Positions 24,335 to 34,815 of a stretch of DNA of 64,000 nt are shown piece after piece; the stretch's first letter is position 1, and each line of letters starts with the position of its first letter. Location of the stretch: positions 248,001-312,000 of the forward strand of contig JAPFBL010000119.1 of assembly GCA_026182355.1 (NCBI GenBank). The letters run 5' to 3'. The notes under the pieces were generated by a model. The model saw only the letters and a list, made by a program, of their open reading frames with translations, was not told the origin of the DNA and did no database searches. The translations under genes and the position numbers were made by a program. The DNA is from Hermatobates lingyangjiaoensis (taxonomy: Eukaryota; Arthropoda; Insecta; Hemiptera; Hermatobatidae).

Positions 24335-24742
24335 CAAAATATTGAGCGTGAAATAGAAACAAAATTAAAGTTTATCAGGACTCATTCAGTTCTTCAGGTT
24401 CAAATTAAACTCTCATTGCCAACGTTTCGGTTTTTATTTAAAACCATTTTCATAGAAATTTAAACAGAAATTTTGGTAATAGATTAGTGAGAAAACTTAA
24501 AGAAGTATACAATTTTGAAACAGAAAAAACTAGTAAAACAAGTAAAAGTAACTGAAAACAGTAAAACAGTAGAAACAGTAAAACAAAAACTAGAAACAGT
24601 AAAACAAGTATTACAGAAGTTAAAACTAATTATTACTGTTTTGTAGGCCTATGAAAAATGTTATAAATAAAAACCGAAACGTTAGCAATGAGAGTTTAAT
24701 TTGAACCTGAAAAATTGACTGAGCCCTGATGAACTTTAATTA
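24335..24742. mobile_element. PLE-like foldback, family C
   Basis: The left minus arm (about 24365-24455) contains CATTGCCAACGTTTCGG. The right plus arm (about 24640-24740) contains AACCGAAACGTTAGCAATGA. The left end has an extension (GAGCGTGAAATAGAAAC), as in the C copy at 8589. The middle is a local AGTAAAACA-rich repeat. TA tracts lie on both sides. Confidence 0.65.
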
Positions 24743-24749
24743 TATATAT

Positions 24750-24830
24750 ATCCGCTAACGGAATACACTAAAATGTTTGTAGTGAGTTTTGGTGATATTT
24801 TTTTCGTGTTCTTCCTGTGTATTTAGTTTC
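24750..24830 (+). mobile_element. PLE-like fragment, family H
   Basis: Matches the right arm of the H unit at 8125-8190 (TAGTGAGTTTT, GTGTTCTTCCTGTG). The 5' box of the core is not recognisable. Confidence 0.45.
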
Positions 24831-25699
24831 TTTGTACAGATCATTATCAATGCTATACATTATTACTGTTATTATTGAATACGATTATAAAAGTATGACG
24901 AGAATAATCTTACCATCTAAATATTAATCTCTCAGAAGTCATAATGATTTTGTTCATAACATAATAACGTGTAATGACTTTTTTTTAATATAAAAAAATA
25001 ATGCTTATTAACTTAAGGAGATTAAAATACATCTTGTTTTATAAAGTTTTCTAAGCTGTAGACATATGACTAATTCAAATTAAAATTTCTAACTATAAAT
25101 TATATTATTTTTCAATGAAAAATATAGATATTTTGCAATTCGTGATGAAAGCATTATTAAACCCGTGCTGGTTCAAGTGCTATTATGACCAGTGCTGGTA
25201 GAAGGCAGTATAACTTTTTAAACAAATTTACTGCGAACGCTTTTCGTTATTACAGATAATTAATGCTTTAGCTAAAATTATTGAAACAAGAAAAATGGAG
25301 CATTTTAAAAAAAAAATTCACACCAGTCGTAAAAATTTTAGCTATTAGTGTGTAAAATGTTTTTGATGTTGTTTAGAATCGTATGAAGTTAATTTATAGT
25401 TACATTTTCTGGTTGTATGTATTATCACTTTACATAAATCAATAGCTAAGAATATTTGGAAATAACAGATTAGTTTCCAGATGTGTCAAGATTTACTACT
25501 GAAGAAAACCCATTTCAAACACATAATATTCCTCTTTAGGTTTGTCAGCTTTTAGTGAGAATGTAGAAATGTGGATATGACTAGTTTCTACTTCTAATAA
25601 CAAGAACTGAAGAATACACAACATACTCAAAACGCTTTGTTTTTGTAAACGTGGAGGCTTCACTTTAGTGTCCAAATATTAGTAATGATTTCTTATTAT

Positions 25700-25812
25700 C
25701 CTTTGTTTGTAGGCCTATGAAAAAGGTTATAAATAAAACCGAAACGTTGGCAAAGAGAGTTTGATTTTTTATCCAGAAAAATTGACCGAACCCCGATTAG
25801 AGAACACACCTA
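25700..25812 (+). mobile_element. PLE-like unit, family C, single arm
   Basis: Runs from CCTTTGTTTGTAGGCCTATG through AACCGAAACGTTGGCAAAGA to GATTAGAGAACACACCTATG. It is nearly identical to the right arm of the C foldback at the end of the window (63829-63939). Confidence 0.7.
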
Positions 25813-27110
25813 TGTATATGTATATATTTATATTTAGAAGCACTTCTTACTAGTGGACTTTGGACCATACGAAAATGAATAGATAAGTCCCCACCTTGTA
25901 GCTATTTTTAAGGAATAACAGTTCTGGTAGGATTTAAAAAAAAATTAAAAGAAACTGAAATTTTTCACGATATTTCTTTTTCCAAATTCTAAAAGCAATA
26001 ATTCTAAAGTGTATCGATTGATTCAAGAATGTTGAAATGCTAAATGTGCTGGATGGATGTCTAAGGGACTATTTAAAGATTTGATCAACAAATTATAAAA
26101 CTGCAACAGTCTTTGTCATTCAGTTAAGACTTGATTCGTAAAATGTGTCCATGTGGGTATTGCAACAGTCATGAACTACACTTTATTTCAGGCTGTATGA
26201 CTGCACAGGTTGAATTAGTCAGTAGTGTGTCATGTTGGTTTAGGTCATATAGGTGTGCCCAAGGGAAACAAACGAGGGAGTGATTGAATGAGAGAGCCAG
26301 GTGTGATTCACAGAGTGGCTACCCACACAGTCTAGAATTGAGAACAGGCGAGGCAGATTAATGAATAGAGTTTCACGATAGATGGATCGAAGTAACTCTT
26401 ACATACCCATTCTTTCCTATAAGACATAAAGCAACATTACATTTAGTCACAAAGGATGACTTAAAAGAGGGATGACAAACTGGAAACTGCACCAAGATTA
26501 TATTTTTTGAAATGAAGTACAATTTTTTAAAGTTCCACGAATTATTATAAATGATCAAATACTATTTATATTGACTTTGTCAGCCATATATGCTTATAGA
26601 ATAAACATACTGCAAATGTAAGTAATTATTAAATACACATTGTAATATTACACTTTAAGGTGTAAAGTATAATAGGTATATATTTATCCCTATGAAGAAT
26701 TTATAGGTATAAGTATAAGTATATTTATGATCAAATACGGAGAAAGTAACACACGTAGTAAACAATAACGGTATCTCTAATTATTTATATTAACTATACG
26801 TTAAGAACCAATCTTTTGGAAAGGATTTTAATAATAATTTTTAATAATTTTCTAATAAAACGATAAAAACTGTTGTCAACAATCAATCGCAATTAACTTC
26901 TAAATTTCGATCTTAATCCCTTTCTTGGCATGTTTGTACGAGTTGATAAAGACGAATAACAAACATTTCTCGACAGGATTAATTGTGAGTTCGGTTGGTT
27001 CGACTTCAGATTCCTTATACAAATGGTTAGTTAATGTTTTGAGTCCATTAATTATTAAAAACCATTTATATTAAGAAAGAATATAGATTAAGAATATAAA
27101 CTAAGATCGT
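25813..27110. other. AT-rich non-coding DNA
   Basis: No feature recognised. Confidence 0.4.
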
Positions 27111-27354
27111 TTAACCATAGCTACTTCTTATTTCTTCCTGAACACCTTTGTTTACCCTGACTTTCCTTTCCAGCTTTTTATTCCCTTTCCTACACTTTAC
27201 ACCCTTTAAAAACTTCTCTTGCCTTCTTCTGTTCTCAATACCACACCAGATGTTTTGCACCACTTGTTTCAATATCGGTGAGACTCTGATGAACACAACT
27301 TCTTTTGGTTCAAATATACTAGCTTTTCTGATTAATCTTCTTACTGTTGTTTAA
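27111..27354 (+). mobile_element. PLE-like unit related to family A, with coding-like interior
   Basis: The minus strand of 27111-27296 is an open frame (KGVKCRKGNKK..) aligning with the A interior at 16024 and 22930. On the plus strand a core-like CTGATGA-A-CACAACTTCTTTTGGTT-CAAA follows at 27287-27316. A (TA)n array follows. It represents a lineage distinct from consensus A. Confidence 0.5.
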
Positions 27355-27365
27355 ATATATATATA

Positions 27366-27710
27366 TATATTAGTATAAATAGGGAGCAGACCTTCTTTTA
27401 TACATATTGTGTTAAACTGGATTGCCTTAATTAAACATACCTTTTTTTTGAGCAGTTTTTCATATTTCCTTGCTAATTTTAAATCGTCTTGATTTAGCTG
27501 GTGGATTATTTGATTATTTCTGATGATGGTTGGAGACAACCGAAACATGTCATGTTATTTTATGTTAATCATTAAATATTGATGGCTTACCAGAGTTTCG
27601 CTCAAATAATCCACCAGCTAAATCAAGACGATTTAAAATTAGCAAGGAAATATGAAAAACTGCTCAAAAAAAAGGTATGTTTAATTAAGGCAATTCAGTT
27701 TAACACAATA
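27366..27710. mobile_element. PLE foldback, family F (copy 1)
   Basis: Inverted arms 27410-27512 and 27603-27705 are 103 bp each. Both encode the same peptide reading outward, ending in a KAIQFNT-like stretch. The left arm alone continues for 40 nt, encoding CIKEGLLPIYTNIY on the minus strand, before (TA)n. The centre holds a plus-strand core CTGATGA-T-GGTTG..CAACC-GAAAC followed by ATGTC (27520-27551). This layout recurs in the next two F elements. Confidence 0.75.
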
Positions 27711-27756
27711 TATTTATATATATATAACATATAATAAAATATATAAAAATTTATTA

Positions 27757-27845
27757 CAGTAATCAATGATTAAACCACAATAAGAATGGGAAAACAAGAC
27801 TTCGATAAAAAGATTTCACATAAACACGTGAAATCTTTTTATATA
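27757..27845 (-). mobile_element. PLE-like fragment, family A
   Basis: Contains the AATGATTAAACCACAATAAG end and the hairpin AAAGATTTCACATAAACACG..GAAATCTTT, but the core is deleted. It is fused to the next F element by a short TA tract. Confidence 0.6.
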
Positions 27846-28276
27846 TATTAGTAAAGGTAGGAAGCAAACCTTCTTTCATACACATTGTATTAAAATCAAT
27901 TGACTTGATTGCACGTACTTTTTTCTTATTGAATTTTTCAAATCTCCTAGCTATTTGAAAGAAAACACCGTAGTGCTCAAACAAGAACGAGATCAGAGGA
28001 GGCTACACATATACACATCATTGAAGCACTTCTGATTCTGGAAAACAAACCAGAATTAAACCAACAGCATACAGGAAGCACACGGCAACTAGAACTACTA
28101 GGAAGAACAACCCACCCATCAGAATTTGTTTTTTTAACTTTTCACAATCATTTTTATAATTTTTGAAATCATACTGTAACCAAGTTTAACTCTAGTGTAA
28201 TTTTTCCTTTCTATTATGTTTACATACCTCAATAAGAAAAAGGTACGTGTAATCAAGTCAATTGATTTTAATACAA
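27841..28276. mobile_element. Internally deleted PLE, family F (copy 2), with endonuclease end
   Basis: The left inverted arm (27848-27965) encodes on the minus strand an ARRFEKFNKKKVRAI..FNTMCMKEGLLPTFTNIY-like peptide. The right arm (28227-28276, plus) repeats only up to the FNT codons. Between them the plus strand encodes the last part of a PLE ORF (see the next entry) and an A/T-rich 3' tail. Inverted arm, ORF end, direct arm is the arrangement expected of a deleted PLE. Confidence 0.75.
27972..28124 (+). pseudogene. PLE GIY-YIG endonuclease C-terminal fragment
   Basis: The plus-strand frame reads THIHIIEALLI, then KPELNQQ. This is the Glu-containing IxEAxxI...P.xNxQ end typical of the GIY-YIG domain that closes PLE proteins. 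The catalytic GIY and YIG strands are deleted. It sits between the two arms of an F element and ties these arms to PLEs. Confidence 0.65.
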
Positions 28277-28280
28277 GATA

Positions 28281-28657
28281 TATATATATTAGTGAAGGTT
28301 GGTAGCAATCCTTCTTGCAAACGTGCTTCTAAAAATTTTATACCAATTTCATGCTTGGCTACCTTTTTTGAGAGTTTCTCTAATGTCCTACAGGCTCTTC
28401 TCAGTTCCTCGGGGAACTGAGCTTGATGATGGTCCACGAGTCCGAAACATGTCGTTGTTTTATTGAAAGAAATAATATTTAGTTAGTTCTTAAATAGTAT
28501 TAGATATAAATAGTGTTAGAATGTGTAGTTATGAAAAGAAATGTTTGGACCAGTCGATTTTTTTATTCCCCGAGGTACTGAGAAGAGCCTGTAAGACGTT
28601 AGAGAAACTCTCAAAAAGGGTAACCAAGTATTAAATTGGCATAACATTTTTAGAAAT
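28281..28657. mobile_element. PLE foldback, family F (copy 3)
   Basis: The left arm starts with the minus-strand codons for GLLPTFTNIY at (TA)n (28289). Homology with the right arm begins at 28327 and runs to about 28415. The right arm is 28568-28655 and stops at the codons for FLE. The left extension is 38 nt. The central core is TTGATGA-T-GGTCCACGAGTCC-GAAACATGTC (28423-28452). The encoded peptide (EELRRACKTLEKLSKK) differs from copies 1 and 2, so this is another lineage. Confidence 0.75.
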
Positions 28658-28666
28658 ATATATATC

Positions 28667-28808
28667 AATGATCAAACCACAATATGAAATGGGAAAACAA
28701 GATTTAGATCTTTCAACCTTAACAAGCGGTCTTCGTCAGAGTCAAAAACCCAACTGACCCAAGTCATCATTGATTGTTATTTCAGGTGTTTAAGTGAAAT
28801 CCTTTTAT
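28667..28808. mobile_element. PLE-like unit, family A
   Basis: A minus arm with core CTGACGA-A-GACCG..AAGGTT-GAAA, then a deleted centre and a short plus-strand tail containing ATTTCAGGTGTTTAAGTGAA. Only the right end carries the tail hairpin. TA tracts flank it. Confidence 0.65.
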
Positions 28809-31800
28809 ATATGTAGTACCCTTGGGGTAAAGTACAACAAAATTGGTTGAAATGAAATTGATAACAGAACGTTCTAAAGTTAGTGCTTTCATCCTACACA
28901 TTATATATAACATATTTTTTTGGTTTTCAAGGGCTAGGAAAATTTTCATTTCTATTAGAGTTTAACCGATGAACATTACACTATATTATAAACATGTATA
29001 CATAATTAATAAATTATGTTTATTGTGCAGAGTCTAAAGTCAGATATTATTAACAGGAAGGAAGCATGCCTTTAATACTGAAGATTGGAGGCTCGAAAAA
29101 TAATGACTTTTCAAATCTAGGATTTCAGATCTATCAAATCTAGAATCAAAATAATCCTAATTCTTTCAAATCAAGGATGAAAGAAATGATGTTCTCATTA
29201 TCCCTCAGAGAGGATCAAAGTTGTCTCTCCATATATGATGTCAGGTACATTATATACATTCCTGGTCCAATCCCAAGTAAGTCCAAATGAAGGACTTCCG
29301 ATTTAGAAACAAAGTAGAACTGTGAAGTGTCTATGCCATATAACAAATGTGTCACTATTTTCACTCAACAACAACAATAAAGGTTAAAGCTATAAAATCG
29401 TTGAAAAAACACAAATATACAGTTTGTTGTTAATAATCCCACATGTAATAAAAGAAATATCATGATGAAATCAAATCAATGCTATAAATGCTATCAAAAT
29501 TTGTTAAAATACAAGATAAGCTAAAAACTTATTTGTATTTGAAACCAATTTCAATTCGCTGGATATCAGGAAACTTAACATATAAATGGTTTGAACCAAA
29601 CAAGGAGGGAGATGTTGAAAGGAGTTGGATTCGGGGACGAAGACGGGAAGGTGAATCTCTCGCATGGACCCACCTTGTCACACCTCTTACGTTTTTTCGC
29701 AAAACTCCTAAAACATTACTAACTCCTCTCTTCGGCTCAATTGTTTTTTTATCAATTTTCTCGAACGCCTTCTGTTCTTTTGTAGGTTAGCTATTCCACT
29801 TTTATTAAAATATTTCAAATATACCTTTTTCTTTAAGTGAAAGACAATTTATTTTACATATTATTTTTTCAGAAAGTTTGGCGATTTCAATAATATCCTT
29901 TGAATGAAATAAAACTCAGAACTCAAACATATGCCACATTTTTTCCCTTGGATATTATAATTCAAAAAATATCTGTAGTTTACATCAACGGTTTGTTTCC
30001 AATGTTTTGACTCTATAGTATTTGGTAGGTCATTACCTAAATTGTACCATTATGTCAGAATGATTGTATTTTCTGAAATTTATAATTATATACTGGTACT
30101 ATTTTATTGAAAATGTGAGGAATAAGAAGAAATGATCTAGTAAGAAGCAATATATCTAGTTTGTTTAGAGATTTTGTTCTAAAAATATGCTGGTAATGTG
30201 GAATCACAGTTAAAATATAATTATAGAGTAGAATTTATCTACGATTTTACCATAATATTTTTTGAATGTATAGTTTGATAAGAACAAATTATAAAAATGG
30301 AATTAAAATGTAGATAATAATCAATCTTTAAAAAAGAATTAAAATAATAAATATTTAGAACTAAGAACTTGTTTAGAAATAATGGAGTGACCAAATCACA
30401 AGATATCGCACTTGTCACTTCAGTCGATGGGATAAGAAGTTCCAACACACTTATTAGCTATCATATTTTAGTGTTGTTTTAGGGGTGGAAAGTGTAACTG
30501 GCTCATTTGTTATTTGGCACCTATTTTAGTTACGGGTGAGCATTATTACTGGGTTGATTCTTCATTGGTAGTCCTCAATTTTCCCGAACTTTTATGCGTG
30601 TAATGACAGTAACTGTTTCATAACACTATATGGATTTTAGAAAAATTTGATTGATATTTTCAAAAATGGGTGTATTTGGGGTAGGGGTGGGGGTGACCGG
30701 CCAATCCCTCCACTGAATCACTGGCCAATCACTCCTTTGGCTTGAATCCACCCTTGGGTTACAATTGGCCATGTTTTATAACTAGGATTTCTGTAAAACT
30801 GCACTGATAAATATTCACTCATCACTCATTGCAATGAATACATATTATGTTATAACACATAAATAACCATTATATTAATATAATATAAATATGAGTTTGA
30901 AGAAGTGTGAAAAAGATAGGAAAAAAATATGACAGAAAAAGATAGAAACTAACAGCAAAATCAAGCGGGGACTTATTAATGTTCAATAATTATTAATGAT
31001 TGCAACGATAATGTTAGAGGTCAATCAATATATTCAAATAACTAGTTTATTTTCCTATGATTGGCACGCTTTCATTGATGACGACTTCATACTCTATCGT
31101 GACTTCAAAAACAAGGACATGCATGTCCAGAGGCTATCGGTCTATCTGTGAATTTGTGGTCAGCCTTCAACATCATTGGGTAATGACAAGAACTTCACAC
31201 GCCAGTAGCACTACAACACACACTTCACCACTCCCTCCTAAACCTATCAAATCATCTTATTGGAAAAGAATAATCCATTGTCATCACTTCTTATAAAAAA
31301 ATTCCTGTTTAAAAGTAAACTCGGTACGGTGTAGAAAAAAATAGAGACGAAATCAATATTCGGAATTAGAAAGGAATTCATCTACGAATACCAATCATGA
31401 AAAAAAGTTCACTCTCACAGTATTGCAAGGACTGTATGGTTTAAATGTTAAGTCTTTGCACACACTGCTACTGCTGGTACCATGAAAATTGTGACATCAG
31501 GAGTGGAAGAATTAATATCCGTCATTTGTTTTTCAATCCTATCTATCAAAAACCTGATTGGATTGCGCATACAAAGGTTTCCTGAAGTTTGAAAAAAAAT
31601 AAAATCCAATATCAATTTAATTCAATTATAATCCTATTAATTTCATATTAGGAAACACTTTCATCTAACAATTTCATTAATGTAGCGGGTCTTTTATATC
31701 CCAGTTATTAGTATTGAATTCTGTAACATTTTTTTCTAGCTCCTCCAGAAATTATATTTTCCTTGCCACGATCAATTTCCAAAATGTAAAATAAAATTAT

Positions 31801-32036
31801 TTGATTTTGAATAAGTTTTGAACACTGTATTATACTTGACATTTTTCCATCTAGTTTGCAAATAGATTATTCTATTTTCCCAGTAGTCTTTATTCACCAT
31901 GTAAATGTTAAAATAATTTATTCATTGCACACTTTATCGATAAGCTGATAACTCTATATAAGTAAGAAAGTAGTTTTTACTTGATTTACGCCAATATAAT
32001 GGTATTTTTTGCACAAAAGTGTGCTGGAAGTGGTGA
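28809..32036. other. AT-rich non-coding DNA
   Basis: No gene is supported. A degenerate SINE tail-like stretch (CCCTCAGAGAGGAT, ATGATGTCAGGTAC) is visible at about 29200-29290. A 100-codon open frame at 29488-29790 shows no family features. Confidence 0.4.
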
Positions 32037-32345
32037 ATGCTCGTACTGACGCACCAGCCTCTCACCTAGGTGACCATCTAACCATACTGACAGTTTGGTC
32101 CGCTGGACTGCGCAGCACCGCATGACAGGAACACAAAAAGTATGCTTTGGATGATATGAAAAGAATAGCAGGGATAAAATTTGTCGTGTAGTTGTGTTTC
32201 CGGCGTGCTTGGTCGCCCCTTCTATTTTTTCCTGAAGACGGATCATCCGAAAATTTGGGTTTGTAAGTGTGTCTCTTTCTCTGTGTGTTGCTTTTCTTCG
32301 TATTGGAGCTGATTTGCGTCCAGTCTGGATCGTTTTTTTTTAATT
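32037..32345 (+). mobile_element. PLE-like unit, family E
   Basis: The core CCTGAAGA-C-GGATCATCC-GAAAATTTGGG lies near 32230-32256. It aligns with 8200-8369 upstream (TTGGTCGCC) and downstream. The part before about 32180 is unassigned and GC-richer. It ends at a short TATATATA. Confidence 0.55.
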
Positions 32346-32379
32346 TTGAGTGATATATATATACATGAATTAAACACCA

Positions 32380-32870
32380 CAATAAACAAATATATATTAA
32401 TTACAATGCTCTAAGGCCTTTCGTTACAACATCAACAGAGAGCTAAATGAACCAAACAAAAAATATAATAACAAGTTAACCTGGCTGATCGAAGCCTTCA
32501 GGATTGCTGGCATCCTTGTCTGAATTTAATGTTCCTAAAATTGAAGGAGTCTTGATCTGCTTACTTGTTTCTTTTATTAATATTTCATGTAGTTTGTAAA
32601 GTCCCGGACTATTGTTCATTAAATTTTCATAGAATTTCTTTATGAGTGCACTTTCAATAATATTTCTCCTCCTTTCTAAAGGTACAAAAATTAATTCCTT
32701 TGCTTCACTCCAATTTATCATACGATTTTCGTTCCTTACATGTAAGAATCAGGCACTCTTTTCATCTTCTCGTCTGATTGAATATTGGTGTTGTTTTACT
32801 CTTGTAAAGAGACTTTATTCGTCTATCTAATATAAGACATTTGGCAATCAATACAAGGTATCCTATATAA
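32380..32870 (-). pseudogene. PLE 3' end: GIY-YIG endonuclease relic plus hammerhead-like core
   Basis: On the minus strand a frame broken by stops reads YRIPCIDCQMSYI (about 32869-32830), the CxxC-bearing GIY-YIG region of PLEs. After a frame change, HVRNENRMINWSEAKEL and RRRNIIESALIKK follow with the expected W, R, ES order. NNSPGLYKL closes the domain and the frame ends at 32476. About 60 nt downstream lies a weak core, CTGTTGA-T-GTTGTAAC-GAAA, then TA. This gives the order of a PLE 3' end: ORF, core, TA array. Dead copy. Confidence 0.7.
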
Positions 32871-32937
32871 CAACTATCTTTTTCCTCCCTCTTATTATTA
32901 ACAAGAATATTAAACAAATTACTATCATTACTAAACA

Positions 32938-32998
32938 ATACAACTACCCCTAGTAGGTAACGAGTAATATTGATCCCTGCTACAACTAAAAAGAAGAC
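32938..32998 (+). repeat. Short dispersed repeat, copy 1
   Basis: Contains GGTAACGAGTAATATTGATC and CTGCTACAACTAAAA, and aligns with 34759-34815. A shorter trace (GGTAACGAGAAATA) is near 53094. Confidence 0.55.
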
Positions 32999-33689
32999 TA
33001 TTACTCTTGGCATGAAAGTGCACAAAGGTACTTAGCATGTTTGTCATTGTTATCGAACTTCAAGGTTTAAGTATACCTTACTCTAGTTTTCTCAGTCTCT
33101 TTGACTAATTGTAAATGCAATGTAAATAGTTTGCACAAACTTTTAACACAAATTAAAGAGTCGTTTGAAATATACTGCATTAACAGTTAGACAAGATAAA
33201 AAAAAAACAAATGGATTCCTAAAGTAATATTTTCTCGTCATAGAATTTACACTTAAACAATATTTAAAGAACAAGTGCAAAGAAATAAAAGAGCGTTGAA
33301 CAATCAGAGGATGAAAGGGATGTTGTGATTAAAGCCGGTGAGTGAAGCACTGAGGCATGCAGATAGACGTGGTGTGAACCAAGCCCTCAATAATCAGCTC
33401 TCCTCCCTTTTCCAATAAAATAAAACTTTGTAACATAGTCAAGAGTAAAATCGACTTTTTTCAGCCTTTTCAGTCATTTATGTCAACAGTTTTTCATTTT
33501 CTTGGGTATATAAGTACATAATGATAAAAATTTACTACATATTTCTATAGGTAAAGATCTACTATTTTAATATAGTTTTATTTACATCATTCATCAACTG
33601 AACTGTTAGAAGTAGAGACATTGGTTTTATAACAGAAATCAGAATGGTTTCATAGTTTAATGCATTCCAGTTTTGATGTCAAAATTTAC

Positions 33690-33846
33690 AGAATGAAAAG
33701 GACTCTGTCGGTCTTCGTCAGAGTCCGACGAAGGACTCTGACGAAGACCGACTTTTATGGTTGAGAGATCTTAGTATTTTTTTCTCATTTCTTATTGTGG
33801 TTTGAACATTAATAGTTATTTCACGTGTTTATTGTGAAATCTTGTA
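33690..33846. mobile_element. PLE-like unit, family A
   Basis: A short inverted left part and a plus arm with core CTGACGA-A-GACCGAC..ATGGTT-GAGA, and a tail TTTCACGTG..GTGAAATC ending at (TA)n. Positions 33711-33750 form a tight palindrome of GGTCTTCGTCAGAGTCC and its complement. Confidence 0.65.
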
Positions 33847-33861
33847 TATATATATATATAT

Positions 33862-33965
33862 AACTTTTTCGTTGGAAATACGATCCAAAACGGACAAATA
33901 CCGTTCAATACAGACAAAGAAACATAGAGAAATCAAAATTTTGATTTCTCTATGTTTCTTTGTCT
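33862..33965. mobile_element. Family E end with 54-bp perfect palindrome
   Basis: The left part (TACGATCCAAAACGGACAAA) matches the extension of the E unit at 63090-63125. It is followed at 33912-33965 by a perfect palindrome with 27-nt halves and no spacer. The core is absent, so only the two outermost arm tips are joined. TA arrays flank it. Confidence 0.6.
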
Positions 33966-33989
33966 ATATTTAACTATATATATATATAT

Positions 33990-34085
33990 ATATATTTGTG
34001 TATTTTGGGAGCAGACCTTCAATCAAACATGTTTTATTAAAAATTATGCAAATTTTAACTTTTGTTCTTTTCCGAGTTAATTAAT
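33990..34085 (-). mobile_element. PLE arm, family F
   Basis: The minus strand encodes TRKRTKVKICIIFN, then KTCLIEGLLPKYTNIY, ending at (TA)n on its left. The first part resembles the arm at 45628-45826. Only the left arm is present. Confidence 0.65.
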
Positions 34086-34105
34086 GTTAATTAATATATA
34101 TATAT

Positions 34106-34327
34106 AAAGATTTCACATAAACACGTGAAATAACAATCAATGATCAAACCACAATAAGAAAATGAGAAAGCAAGACTAAGATCTTTCAACCGTAGCAAAG
34201 TTTTTGTCTTCGTCAGAGTCAAAAACCCAACTGAGATTGGGTTTTTGACTCTGACGAACACTGCTTGTTACGGTTGAAAGATCTTAGTCTTGCTTTCCCA
34301 TTTTCTTATTGTGGTTTGATCATTGAA
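34106..34327. mobile_element. PLE-like foldback, family A
   Basis: Long inverted arms meet at about 34233. The left end carries the hairpin tail (AAAGATTTCACATAAACACG) and the right end stops at GATCATTGA, so the extension is on the left only. The plus core is CTGACGA-A-CACTGCTTGTTACGGTT-GAAA. The minus core has an altered loop. Confidence 0.7.
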
Positions 34328-34366
<39 letters not shown>

Positions 34367-34370
34367 ATAT

Positions 34371-34742
34371 ATATTGGTATATGAAGGCAGCAGGTCTTCT
34401 CTTAAACAGGTATAATTAAAGTTGGCAGCAGCTTCTGCGTTGACCAATTTCTTACTGATGTTCTCTAGTTTCCTAACTAGTTTTCGGTAACTTTCGGGTA
34501 TTTTCCAAAGGAGTTAAAGTGAAACACTTTAACACTTTAAACTAAAACTATAATTTGAAATACACTTTGAAAAACACTTTAGTTTAAAGTGTTAAAGTGT
34601 TTAGTATTCAACTTCTTTCCTTTCATGTCGTTACCAGAACTCCTTTGGAAAATACCCGAAAGTTACCGAAAACTAGTTAGGAAACTAGAGAACATCAGTA
34701 AGAAATTGGTCAACGCAGAAGCTGCTGCCAACTTTAATTATA
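34371..34742. mobile_element. PLE foldback, family F (copy 4)
   Basis: Arms 34411-34515 and 34638-34742 (about 105 bp each) encode a KLVRKLENISKKL-type peptide ending at NFN. The left arm alone extends 37 nt, encoding CLREDLLPSYTNIY on the minus strand, to (TA)n. The centre contains nested ACTTTAACAC-type repeats; only TCATGTCGTTACC recalls the 3' end of a core. Confidence 0.75.
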
Positions 34743-34758
34743 TATATATATATATATT

Positions 34759-34815
34759 CAACTACACCTAGAGGGGTAACGAGTAATACTGATCCTTGCT
34801 ACGACTAAAACTAAA
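34759..34815 (+). repeat. Short dispersed repeat, copy 2
   Basis: Partner of 32938-32998, starting right after the (TA)n that ends the F element. Confidence 0.55.

Noticed and set aside
29488..29790. 100-codon open frame
   Set aside because: Its codon use follows base composition, and no signal peptide, domain or neighbouring copy is seen.
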